This document shows positions 23,701 through 36,089 of a DNA stretch of 64,000 nt, piece after piece (position 1 is the first letter of the stretch; each line of letters begins with the position of its first letter). The position numbers and the translations under genes were made by a program. Origin of the DNA: Tetradesmus obliquus (lineage: Eukaryota > Chlorophyta > Chlorophyceae > Sphaeropleales > Scenedesmaceae). The notes below the pieces were generated by a model. The model had not been told where the DNA came from, did no database searches, and saw only the letters and a list, made by a program, of their open reading frames with translations. The stretch covers positions 5,076,001 through 5,140,000 of the forward strand of contig CP126197.1 in the NCBI GenBank assembly GCA_030272155.1. The letters are read 5' to 3'.

Positions 23701-26596
23701 AGCTGCAAGCTCCGGCTGCGCTGCTGCTGCTGCTGCTGCTGGCTCGCCTGCTGGTGATGATGCATCCTGCTTGGGTGCTGCCTCAGCAGCCGCTGCCTCA
23801 TCAGCAGCTGTTTGCAGCTCTCCTGCTGCTGCAGATGCTGCTGTAGCCTCAGGCTGCTGCTGCTGCAGCCGCCGCTGCCGCCGCATGACTGCTGCGTCAT
23901 GCAGCTGCAGCAGCAGCCTGAACTTGTCGGCCACGTGGCCCTGCCAGCGCAGCGCTGCCAGCCGCGCCTGCAGCGTGACAAGCTCAGGGAAAGCTAGGCC
24001 TATGGACTCGCCATCAGCTGCAGCAGCAGGAGCAGCAGCAGCAGCAGCAGCAACAAGAGCAGCAGCAACAAGAGTAGCAGCAGCAGCAGAGTAGTTGTCA
24101 GTTGTCTGCAGCGTGACGAGCTCAGGGAAAGCTAGGCCTATGGACTCGCCATCAGCTGCAGCAGCAGCAGCAGCAGCAAAAAGCAGCAGCAACAACAGCA
24201 GCAGTAGAACAGTTGTCAGCTGCCAGTCGGGCCTGCAGCGTGACAAGCTCAGGGAAGGCCAGGCCTATGGACTCGCCATCAGTTGCAGCAGCAGCAGCAG
24301 CAGCGGCAGTACACGGCTGAGCCCATTGCACCCATTAAGACCTCGAGGTCGCCGATGTCACGCTCTGCAGCAGCCTCCGCCTCACGCCTGCGCAGCACGC
24401 AACCGCCGCCAGCAGCAGCAGACTCTCTCACAGCACCCGCCTCACGCAGCAAGCAACAGCAGCACACAGCACACCCACAAACTCATCCGGCACCACCACC
24501 ACCACCACCACCACCAGCAGCAGCAGCAGCTCAGCCACATATAGACAAAGCCTGCCCACCTATGAGGGCCTCAAGATCGCCGATGTCACGCTCCGCAGTA
24601 GCCTCCGCCTCGCGCCCGCGCAGCACGCAGCCGCCGCCTGCAGCCGCCGCCGCCTCGCGCGCCTCTTGCTGCTGTGCCAGCTGCGCCACAAGCTCATCGG
24701 CACGCGCCTGCCAGGCCTTGCCCTCAAGCAGCACAGCCTGCATTAGCAATACACATGAACCAGGACTGTTGAAATCAAATCAAAGTAATTAAAGTGATGT
24801 ACAGAAGTGGCAACAACAGGTGCGGCAGAAGAGTTGCCTGCCAGGCCTGGCCCTGCAGCGCCTGTATCAGTGCATGCAAAATGACATGACAAGAGATAGT
24901 CAGTATCGATGTGGCCAGCTGCACTGCCAGTTCCTCGGCACGCGCCTGCCAGGCCTTGACCTCAAGCAGCACAGCCTTCGTGCAGCACCAGCAAAGGTTA
25001 CTTGAGCTTGCATAAATACTGAGCAAGACGGGCGCCCCGCAGCCACAATGTGCCTGCACCAGCGAGTCATGGAAGTGGAGCCCACGCTGTATGTGTACTT
25101 TTTGCGGTTGATTTTGACTGTCAAACAAACACACAGCGACCGCTGCCAGTTTGTGTTTGCTAACATGTTACAAACAGATGCTTGAGCAGCTTTCTCAACG
25201 AGCCTCATCCCTGCTTTGCCCCGCACCTGCAGGTCGCCCATGTGCCCTAGCGCTGCCCGGTGGCTGCCGCTGACAGCAGCAGGTAATGCTGACTCCCAAC
25301 ATCCCCACCCAATACAACACAACACCAGCGCGCTACGCCCACACAAACACACGCACCTGCAGGTCGTCCATGTGGCCTAGTGCTGCTCCTGTGGCTGCGG
25401 CTGACAGCAGCAGGTCCTGCACACGCTCGGGCGAGGGCAGGCTGCCTGCAGCCCCATCCAACACAAAACCTGAACCCTCTGTACACACCCATGCACCTGC
25501 AGGTCGTCCATGTGCCCTAGCACAGCAGGCAGGGATCTGTCACCCACACAACACCCTCTGCCATACCCCAGCAGTCCAATGTTGGAAACTCTACCGTTCT
25601 CATTACACACACACACACACACACACCTGCAGGTCGTCCATGTGCCCCAGTGCTGCGCCGGTAGCTGCGGCTGACAGCAGCAGGTCCTGCACACGCTCAG
25701 GGGAGGGCAGGCTGCCTGCAGCCATGTCGTGGCGCAGCGCCTCAACACGGCCCTGCCAGGACGCGCAACCAGCCTGCAGCAGCAGCAGCAGCAGCAGTTG
25801 TGATATGTCAGCAGCACGTCAGCAGCCATGTCGTGGCGCAGCGCCTCAACACGGCCCTGCCAGGACGCGCAATCAGCCTGCAAAAGGCATGCAACAGCAG
25901 CAGCAGCAGCAGTTGTGTGTCAACAGCAGCAGCAGCAGGAGCAAAGCATGATGTAGCGCAGCGCCTCAACACGGCCCTGCCAGGACGCGCAGCCAGCCTG
26001 CAGCAGCAGCAGCAGCAGCAGTGTTTTGAAGCACAGCATCAGCAAAGCATGCCGCTTCCCAGCGTGACGCACCACATGTCAGCAGCAGCTGCGCATGATG
26101 CGGCACACCTCAGCTGTCATCAGCCAGGCCCTGCTGCCCAACCCCTACTTGACGCCTGCCCCACCTGCAGCTTGGACAGCTCACGCAGCATGACCCAGCA
26201 GCAGCAGCAGCAGCAGCACAGCACTACGCAGCAGCACATAAAACTGCACCATGTCCGTCCCACCTGCAGCTTGGACACTTCAGTGAGGCACAGCAGCAGC
26301 ACAACAAGACACAGCAGAACATCAAAACACATGATGCCCCGCCCCACCTGCAGCTTGGACGCTTCAGTGAGCCGCTCCATCTTCACTCCAAGAGCAGTGC
26401 CAGCCTGCACCAGCGCAGCAAGCTCCTGCAGCCCAATCTGACCTGTGCGCGGCGCTGCTGCTGCTGCTGCTGCAGGGCTGCTAGCTGCTGCTGGGCTGTC
26501 AGCAGCAGCAGGAGAGCCAGGCTGCTGCTGCTCCTCTGCTGCTGCATCTGCAGCTTGCTGCTGGGGCTCGGCATCAGCCACAGCTTGATCCTCACC

Positions 26597-26636
<40 letters not shown>

Positions 26637-26684
26637 GGGTCGGCTTCTGCCATTTCCTGGTCACCTGCTTGCTCAGCCTCAGCC

Positions 26685-26721
<37 letters not shown>

Positions 26722-26876
26722 CAGCAGCTTCCGCAGCAGCTGCCTCTTCCTCTTCCCTGATTGCCTCCTCTAGCACCGCAAGCGCAGCACGCGCAGCAGC
26801 AGTGGCAGCAGCAGCGCCGCTGCCGGCGCCACGCCTTGAGACGCCGCCGGCTGCAGCAGGCTGCGCAGGCGCCGCC

Positions 26877-26915
<39 letters not shown>

Positions 26916-27277
26916 TCAGACCCTTCAGCTGCATCTGCTGCTGCTCCTGCTGCGTCTGCAGCGTCAGCATCCATATCTGCTGCCGTTTCCTCTGCAGCAG
27001 CAGCAGCAGCAGTAGCTGTATGTGCTGCCCCCTGCTGCCCCTCAGGCCCTGCCCACTGCCCCACTAGGGGCTGATACTCCTCCAGTGCCTCATCATCTGC
27101 CAGCCCTGCTGCTGCCAGCGCAGCAAGCTTGGCTGCTGCTGCTGCTGTTGCGCGGCCCAGCAGCAGCGCCGCGCTGCTGTCCCATTCCAATGCGTCTTCG
27201 AGGCGTGTTTTGAGGGCCCTGGCTTGCCTGCTGGTGGCGGCTCCCATGCGAGCGGCTTCCTCAAGGATCTCTGCAGT

Positions 27278-27313
<36 letters not shown>

Positions 27314-27680
27314 CGAGTAGTATGTCATGCATAACAGTCAAGATGAGTTGATGCACGAGCAGGTGCGTCGCAGGGGCAAAGGCTGGAGAAACCGCTACGC
27401 CCTATGGACGAGCATCTACAAGTCCAGCAGCACCCACACAGCAACGCTGCACAGTCAAAAAAAACAACATGGTCAAACATGGTCAAACTTGATCCAAACC
27501 CTCGTACCTGCCAGGCTGCTCATGCTGGTCTTGCCGCCCAGGGCGCGCCGCGCGCTCTCCTCCCATTCGCGCCGCCGGATGCGGCCCCGCAGCGCCTCTG
27601 TCGCTTCAACTTCCACGCCAAGCCGCTCCCCCGCATGCAGCAACTCGCGCATGGCCTTGAGGGGGCCACCCTGCAGCAGC

Positions 27681-27714
<34 letters not shown>

Positions 27715-30700
27715 GCACATAAGTCAGCTGTTGTGAACACCCTGACGCCAGGTTCAGGATTATTTGCAATGATACAAATCACACTGCGCAAATATAAATT
27801 TGTCACCAGCATCAGCAGCAATCACCACAAGCAGCAACCGCACCTGGTTTGCCGCAACCTGCGCGCGCTTGAGCCAGTCCTGCGCCTTCTGTAACAAAGC
27901 TGCAGCCGCCTCCAACTCTGGTAGAGCCACTGGCAGCTCAGCAGCGTCCTCCACCAGCTGCTGCAGCTGCGGCAGCGGCGTGCGTGTGCGCAGGCAGTCG
28001 CAGGCGCGCGCCTGCATTGCTTCAGCCTGCTCAATGCTGGCGGCCAGGCGGTCCAGCCCTGCAGTTATTCAAACAAGTTTGTAACATGCAGCAATGCTGA
28101 GTCAGCGCACTAGAAACACACTAAAACACACTAGAAATGCGCCTGCATGGCCTCGGCCTGCTCTACGCTGGCGGTTAAGCGGTCCAGCCCTGCAGGGTTT
28201 GTGGACAAAACACGGAAATGTTAGTGGTTGCCTGATGCATGTGATTGGAATGGCTGCTTGCTTGCTGCTGCAGCGCCTTGAGGCTGGCGATGCTGGCGCG
28301 CTCCTCGCCTGCTGCTTTATACAAACACAAACAAACACACCAGCCCACCACACATCCCACCTGACAGCGCCAGTCCGCAGCGGCTGGCCTGCTGCTGCAG
28401 CGCCTTGAGGCTAGCAATGCTGGCGCGCTCCTCTCCCTCTGCGCCCGCTGCTCTATACGAACACAAACAAACACACACACACACACACCACATCCCCACC
28501 TGACAGTGCAAGGCCGCAGCTGCTAGCCTGCTGCTGCAGCGCCTTCAAACTGGCGATGCTGGCGCGCTCCTCTCCCTCCGCGCCCAGCGCCTCATCCAGC
28601 TGCTCCTGCAGGCCCTCACCCTGCGCCAGCCGCGCACGCAGCAGCGCCAGCTCCGGCAGTTCAAGCCCAACATCAGCCACCTGCACCAGGATTAGCAGCG
28701 GGCCAGGTTTGATATGTGTCAGCAAGGCAAAATGGGAAGGGCAACAACAGCAGCAGCACCAGGTCAGGCGGCTCCAAGCCCATATCAGCCACCTGCACAG
28801 TAAACAACAGCAACAGCAGCGACCAAAAATATTGTGTTGTGCAGGCAAGCCAGCAGTCGCGCCCGCAGCAGCGCCAGCTCGGGGAGCTCCAGCCCAACAT
28901 CAGCCACCTGTGGCAGTGATTACAGCAGTGAGCACACACAATGGCATGTTGACGGAAGGATTTCCCCCGCAGCAGCGCCAGCTCCGGCAGTTCGAGCCCG
29001 ACATCAGCCACCTGCGCAGTGGACAACCACGGACACATTCAGCAGGGAGTTGCTGGAAGCAAGCCAGCTCGGGGAGCTCCAGCCCAACATCCGCCACCTG
29101 TGGCAGTAACAACAGCAGTGAGCACACACAATGGCATGTTGATGGAAAGATTTCCCCCTGCGCCAGCCGCGCACGCAGCAGCGCAAGCTCGGGGATTTCG
29201 AGCCCAATGTCCGCCACCTGCACAGTAGACAACCACGCACACATTCAGCAGGGAGTTGCTGGAATCAAGCCAGCAGCCGCGCGCGCAGCAGCGCCAGCTC
29301 GGGCACCTCCAAGCCCACATCAGCAACCTGCAAAGTAAACACAACATCAGCCACCTGTGCCAGCATGCCAGACTCATTACTGTGCGAGCAAGGCACCACG
29401 GGCAACACAACAAGAGCAGCAGCAGCAGGCCGCCGCCGGCTCACCTCATCAGCCAGGTCCTACAGCAGCTGCCAGAGATGCAGCCAGCACCCAGCACCCA
29501 GCAGCCGCAGCCGCTGCGCTCAGCTGCAAGCCGCCGCCAAACACAACAGCACTCTGCCTTTGGAGTGGCCAAACATCCCACTTTGTGAGCAGTTCTAGGC
29601 ACTATTGTTTAATCTTGAACGATTGCAGGACTGAAACATGCATTGCCCGCTCACCTCATCAGCCAGGTCCTGCAGCATCTGCACGTCAAAGCGCTTGCCA
29701 GCAAACGCAGCAGCGCTGGCAGCAGCAGCGGCAGCAGCAGCAGCAGACGGCGGCTCCGCCAGCGCCGCCTCCATGAGGTCAGCCATGCTGCTGCCGCTGT
29801 CGCTGCTGCTGCCGCTGCGACGGCGCTCCAGCAGAGATGAGGGGCTCGGGAACGTTGCAGCAACGGCCGCTGCAGCAGCTACCGCTGTTGCTGCGGCGCG
29901 TAAAGCTGATGCCTCGTTCGCTTTGATGCCTCCCGCATCTACTGCTGCTGTTGGTTCGGCAGCTGCTGCTGCTGCTGCTGCTGCTGCCTCGTCTGCCTGT
30001 GCTTCGTGGCTGCCGCCTTTGTCTTCTGCTGCTGCTGCTGCTGTCTCAGACGGCACTGCTCCTGCAGCCACGCCCGGCTCTGCTGCTGCTGCTGCTGCTG
30101 CCGCTGGCACGCCTATTGTCGTGTAGTACTTGGCTCGCCAGGCTGCTGCTGCTGCTGCCGCCTCCTTGAGCTCATCTAAGCCCTCAACCGCCATAGGTGG
30201 CGGCTGCAGCGATAGCAGCTTGGCAACAAGCTCATATGGCGTGCTGGGCCGGGCCCTGGCAGCACGCTCCACCTGCAAGCACCGACACGGCACAAAAAAA
30301 CAAGTGGCTGTCAGCAGCTTGGCAACAAGCTCGTAAGGCGTGTTGGGACGGGCCCAAGCGGCACGCTCCACCTGCAGGCAGCGCATTGCATCATTTTTTG
30401 GTCAGTTTCTTAGTTGTATTGCTGCAGTGTCTGCATCTTCATGGCTGCAAGACATGCAGGACTGTGGCAGTGGATGTGCAAAGCACAATAAAGCGATATG
30501 CCAGCTGTTGCAGCACAATAAAGCGATATGCCAGCTGTTGCAGCACAATAAAGCGATATGCCAGCTGTTGCAGCACAATAAAGCGATATGCCAGCTGTTG
30601 CAGCACAATAAAGCGATATGCCAGCTGTTGCAGCACAATAAAGCGATATGCCAGCTGTTGCAGCACAGTAGCTCCTCAAGCAACACCACACACGCCACTT

Positions 30701-32169
30701 CTGCTGCACTCCAACTGCATTTATCTAAGCCAAGAACAGGCACAGTAGGTCACGTATCCCCATCTTATAACCACAAACGCCCACCTGTGCCGCCCACTGC
30801 TGTGCCTCCTGCAGCCTGCTGTACAGCGCCCGCGCGCCGTCACACTCGCTGCCGCCCCACAGGTGCTGCTCGCCACGCACCAGCAGCCCAGCCACCTGCA
30901 GCAGCAGCAGCAGCAGCAGCAGCAAAGCGAGGTTGGTGCGCGCTCATCGCCGATTGATCAGGCATCCACAGCACCACCTCCCCTTTCTCCCTGGCCCATT
31001 TGGCCTTTGCTGCTGCGCCTGCTGCAACACGAAACTTGCCCCCTGTCACACAGTGCAGCACACACTGCTTCTTGCAACCTTATGATCAGCAGCAGGCATC
31101 ATAACAGACCCCCCCTCCCCCCACACACCTCTCACCTGCTCAGGCGCCGCGCCGCCAGCAGCCAGCAGCCCGCCAGCAGCAGCAGCAGCAGCAGCAGCAG
31201 GTATCACAACAGAGCCTCCCCCCACCTGCTCAGGCGCCGCGCCGCCAGCTCCCCAGCATCAGCAGCAGCAGCAGCAGCAGCAGGCATTAGGAATGACCCC
31301 TCTCACCTGCTCAGGCGCCGCCCCGCCAGCCGCCAGCAGCCCACCAGCAGCCGCCTCCCAGCCCTGCCGCTTCCGCAGCAGCTTGCGGCGCATCTTCTCA
31401 AGCTCCTTGGGAAACGCGCTGTCCAAGCCCTGCTGCTGCGCCTCCGCCATCCGCTGCTCGCGGCGCTGCCGCCGCCGCCGCCGCTCGCGCCGCTTGCGGC
31501 GACGCTCCCGCTGCTCCTTGCGGCTGAGCGGCGGCCTGTTACTAACGTTATGTTCGTTGTTATGTCCGCCGGTAGCGCTGCCGCGCCGCTTGCCGCTGCT
31601 GGCTGGAAGGTCCCCGGATCGAACCCCGGCAGCATCCGCAGGTGCGGCTTCTTTTTCTTCACCGTCCTGCACGACTTGCAGGAGCTTCACGGAGGGCTTG
31701 CGAGCTCGCTGGGAGGTGCGGCGGCGCGCTGCGTCAGCAGCAGCAGCGGCGGCTTCGTCGCCGCTGGCGTCGCCCGCGCTGCTGCTTTCGCCGCCGCCGT
31801 CGCTGCTGTGGCAGCTGCGCTTGTCCGCAGACTGCTGCTGCTGCTGCTTGCCATCTTCATCGTCGCTGCTGCCGCTGCTGCTGTCAACCTGCTGCTGCTG
31901 CTGCTCAGCGACCTTCTGCTCCTGTTCAGGCTCTGACTCCCCGGAAGCAGAAGAAGCAGAGCCGGCCGCGTCATCGCCGTCATCGCCGCTGCTGCTGAAC
32001 CCTAAGTCCTCATTCGAATCGTCGTCATCAGATGACGAGGATGACAGCACGTCAAAGTAGTGCTCAAACACAAGAGGGCTGTCAGCATCAACTTCTGCTT
32101 CTGCTGCTGCTACCGTTGCAGCATCCTGCAGAGCCATCAGCACACCAGCAACCTCTTCAGGCTGCGGCA

Positions 32170-32212
<43 letters not shown>

Positions 32213-32783
32213 GCCCAAACTGACTCCAGCAGCAGCAGCGCCAGCACCAGCTTCGTGCGACACATCAGAGCTGCGCTGCTGCTGCTGCTGCTGCTGCTGC
32301 TGTGTGCTGACAATTTGCAGCAGCAGCTCAGCATCCCGAAGCATCTGCTGATCCTCCCCACCACCCTGCTCCACAACAGGAGCAGCAGCAGCAGAGGCCT
32401 TCGCAGCAGCTGCTTTGCCGCCGTCCGACTTGGCCGACGACGGCCGCGACCCAGCAGCCTTGCCGCCACCACCAGCTGCTGCTGCTGCAGGCCCAGCAGC
32501 AGCAGCAGCAGGTGCAGCAGCAAAGCCTGCAGAGCTGTCGGAGCCGCCCCTGTTGGCGCTGCGCAGGCGCCGCGGCCGCACCCCAAAGCCGCCTTCAGCA
32601 GCAGCAAGCTCAGCCGCCAGTGCTGCATCACGCGCAATCTGGTCCAAGTCGAGCGAGCCTGACGGCGCTGCTGCTGCTGCTTCTGCTGCTGCTTCGTCGC
32701 CGGCCTGATCAGTGCCCTGCTGCTGCTCTGCTGCTGCTGGTGGTGGTGCAGTAGGGCCGTTGGCCGCCTTCTCTGCTGCGGCT

Positions 32784-32816
<33 letters not shown>

Positions 32817-33200
32817 CCGGCATCTTCCTGCTTCACAGCTGCAACCTGCTGCTGCTGGGGTTCAGACTCGGGGCCCTGCTCCTGCATGTGTGCATCTGCA
32901 TGGCCATTTGGCAGCAGCTGCTGCTGCTGCTGCTGCGCACACTGCAGCTCATCGCTGTGCTGCTGGTGCAGCTGCATGGCATCAGGCCCCTCTGCACCCG
33001 GCTCCTGCTTCACAACAGCTGCTGCTGCTGCTGCTGCTGCTGCCTGGCCATCAGCGGTGCCAGCTTCCTGCTTCACATCAGCAGCAGCAGCAGCAGCAGC
33101 AGCAGTAGCAGCATCCCCAGAATCATCTGCGGCAGCAGCAGCAGCAGGGCCAGGCCCTGGCAGCTCCTCTGCTGCTTCTGCCATGGCCACATCCGTGCCC

Positions 33201-33234
<34 letters not shown>

Positions 33235-36024
33235 CTTCTACTCCTTGACTTTTAGAAGGCGCTGCTGCTGGAGCTTCCACTGCTGCGGCTCCTGCCTGAA
33301 CTGCAGGTGCAGCAGCTGCTGCTGCTGCTGCTGCTGCTGGCGGTGCTGGCAGCGCCAGCGGCCGTTCCCGCTGCTGCTGCTGCTGGCTGCCGCGCAGCTC
33401 TGCTTCCCGCTCCTCAATTGCTGCGTGTACAGCCGCCAGCACGCGCCGCACGTTGGCCTCCGCTGCAGATGCCCGCTGCTGCTCCTCCTCCTGCTCCAGC
33501 TCAGCGATGCTCTGCGGGTGGCAGCAGCAGCAGCAGCAGCAGCAGCACAATTGTACCCACCATCAGCGCACAGCATCTTGTTTCACAGAAAGCGCGCAAG
33601 ATACTTCACGGCAAGAGAAACTTCAGAAGCCAACCCCACAGCAGCAGCAGCAGCTGCCGCTCACCACCAACAGCAGCAGGAGCGACAGCACCCAACACAC
33701 TCACCATGCAACAGGTATGGTCGCTTCTGTCAGTCGCTCCCGCAGCCGCGCCAGTGAGAACACAAAGCACAGCCACCACTCGGCAGCAGCAACACCAGCA
33801 TGGCATTCCCCCCAAATCAAAAACTTAGCATGCCAACTCGCCCAATCTCTCTCGATTGTGGCAGCGTGAATCTGCAGCGCAGCCGCCACTCACAAACACC
33901 CGCAGTACGGAAGACACACTCACCAAAAACGCACTCACCGTGCCAACACGTGCCGCAGCCTCAGCCAACCTCCCTCAGCTGTGCAAGCGTGAACCTGAAT
34001 CGCAGCCACCACTCACCACCCCAGCCAGCCACAGCAGCAGTGCTCCTAACAGTCACACCAACACACCATGCCCATGCGTGCAGCAGCCTCGCCCAACCTC
34101 TCCCGCAGTTGTGCCAGCGTGAACCTGAAGCACAGCCGCCACCCAGCGACAGCAAAGGCAGCACTCCTTACAGTCACACCAACTCACCATGCCTACACGC
34201 GCAGCAGCCTCTGCCAGTCCTTCCCGTCTTTGTGCCAGCGTGAACCTGAACTGCAACCGCCACTCAGCGGCAGCAGCAACCGTAATACAAGAGCAACTCA
34301 CCATGCCAACGCGCCCAGCAGCCTCTTCCAGCCGCGCTTTTAGTTGTGCCAGCGTGAACCTAAAGCACAGCCGCCATTCACAAACACCCACAGTGCGGAA
34401 AACACACTCACCAAAGACGCACTCACCGTGCCAACACGCGCCGTAGCCCCCAGCGAACACACAAAGCGCAGCCGCCACTCACCACCACCAGCAGCAGCAG
34501 CAGCACTCCTGGCAATCACACCAACTCACCATGCCCACGCGTGCAGCAGCCTCGCCCAACCTGTGTCTCAGCTGCGCAAGCGAACAAACAAAGTGCAGCC
34601 GCCACTTGATGATAATATCACCAGCATCAACATGCAATCAACACAACGCACCATGCGCACGCGTGCAGCAGCCTCGCCCAATCTTTCCTGGGGTTGTGCC
34701 AGTGTAAACCTGAACTGCAGCCGCCACGCATTAACTCAAGCAGCAGCAGCAGCACTCCTAACAGTCACACCAACTCACCATGCCCATGTGCAGCAGTTTC
34801 TGCCAATCTTTCCCGTCATTGTGCCTGTGTGAACCTGAAGCGCAGCCGCCACTCCGCAGCAGCAGCAGCAGTAACACAAGAGCAACTCACCATGCCTACA
34901 CGCGCAGCAGCATCTGCCAGCCGCTCTTTCAGTTGTGCCAGTGTGAACCTGAAGCGCAGCCGCCACTCCGCAGGGCCGCACTCACACAGCGCTGCCGCAT
35001 GGTGGGGGCACACGAAGCGCCCGGGGCAGCAGTCACACTCAAGTGCCAGCGTGTGCAGCGGCGCCCTGTGCAGCGAGGACAGAGAAAGTGTAATAGTAGA
35101 GGTAAATTGAGGAGGTCGGAGATAGAGTGTGAGGGTTTCAGAGCACACGAAGCGCCCGGGGCAGCAGTCGCACTCCAGCGCCAGCGTGTGCAGCGGCGCC
35201 CTGCACAAAGCAGTTGTGGTAAGTACGAAGGAGTCGGTGTTAGGGTTCATCATTTGACATTGCAGTGTGAGGGCAGCAGCCGCACTCTAAGCCCAGGCCT
35301 GGCGCTGGCTGCGCATGCATCAATCAATCAATTACACGTTTTTCTAGCAAGAGGAACCCAGAGGAGGGAGCCAAACCACCTTAGGTGATTCCTAACCAGT
35401 GAGTGCAAACCCACAAGCCAGGGCCAGATACGGCCAAAACCTTAAACACAAAAGCACTTGCTTGGCATGTCTCTCGATCGCTGATGGCCCTGAGCTGGAC
35501 CACAGCGTCAGTACACTCCCGTGTTGGGTGGATCCTTCCACAAGGGCACTGCCAACCCACACCACAAATCATGAATGGCTCAATAGAAGCCGGGTACATT
35601 TGCTGCAGGCGCTGCTGTCGCAAGAGTGACTGCTGCTGCCTATAGTGGGAGGATGAGCGGGAACTCCTCATAGGAGCCCCTACAGCATCAGGGTGTGTAA
35701 CCCTGTATACCATAGACCGCCATGCACCCCTCATGAGACAGTAACCGCGTAGGTCATCCATCTGATGGGGGAGTCCTAGCTGCTGCAGATCGTTGTGTAC
35801 ACAATTCTGCCACCTAACTGGGGGTCGGCATGCTGCATGCAAACCGCCAGCAAGGCTGCACACTTTGACCACGCCCACACCAACACTGTCAAGCCACAAG
35901 CTAGCACTGCTTGTATCACCACAAACAGCCGCACACACCTGCAGGTGGCGCACTCTGCGTCCTGGCTGTCGCCAGCAGCCATGCCGCGCGACACGCCGAT
36001 CACGCGGCTCTTGTGCACGCCTGC

Positions 36025-36089
<65 letters not shown>

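Larger units (their letters stand above)
34891..36020 (-). other. C5HC2 zinc finger and start of the PLU-1 region, exons 9 and 10
   Basis: Exon 9 ends DAECATCR; exon 10 continues [20 protein letters not shown], then [10 protein letters not shown] and [15 protein letters not shown]. The Cys/His spacing and the R-x-R-x-T-L start of the helical PLU-1-like region match KDM5 proteins. The exon 9/10 join (AG|G, phase 2) restores the CR codon exactly. Confidence 0.9.

Noticed and set aside
22805..24094. Plus-strand open frame of 429 codons
   Set aside because: It runs antisense across KDM5 exons 20 and 21 and their intron, and is composed of Ala/Ser runs from triplet repeats.
25228..26005. Treating every exon 18 copy as an alternative exon
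   Set aside because: Only 25627-25773 has both acceptor and donor with phase 0 at both ends; the others contain one edge only.
28755..29360. Reading the exon 14 echoes as seven extra exons
   Set aside because: Most copies lack a donor at their far end and would be only 20-50 bp; the single-exon reading keeps phase with exons 13 and 15.
30481..30660. Possible CRISPR array
   Set aside because: Units follow each other directly with no spacers, and the host is a eukaryote; this is a minisatellite.
31590..31640. tRNA-like B-box (GGTTCGATCC) on the minus strand
   Set aside because: The flanking bases do not form a T-arm stem and no acceptor, D or anticodon arms are present; the segment is in frame inside exon 11.
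30863..31936. Plus-strand open frame of 357 codons with poly-Leu
   Set aside because: Antisense to exons 11 and 12 of the KDM5-like gene; no domain, and the sense exons carry clear phase-consistent coding.
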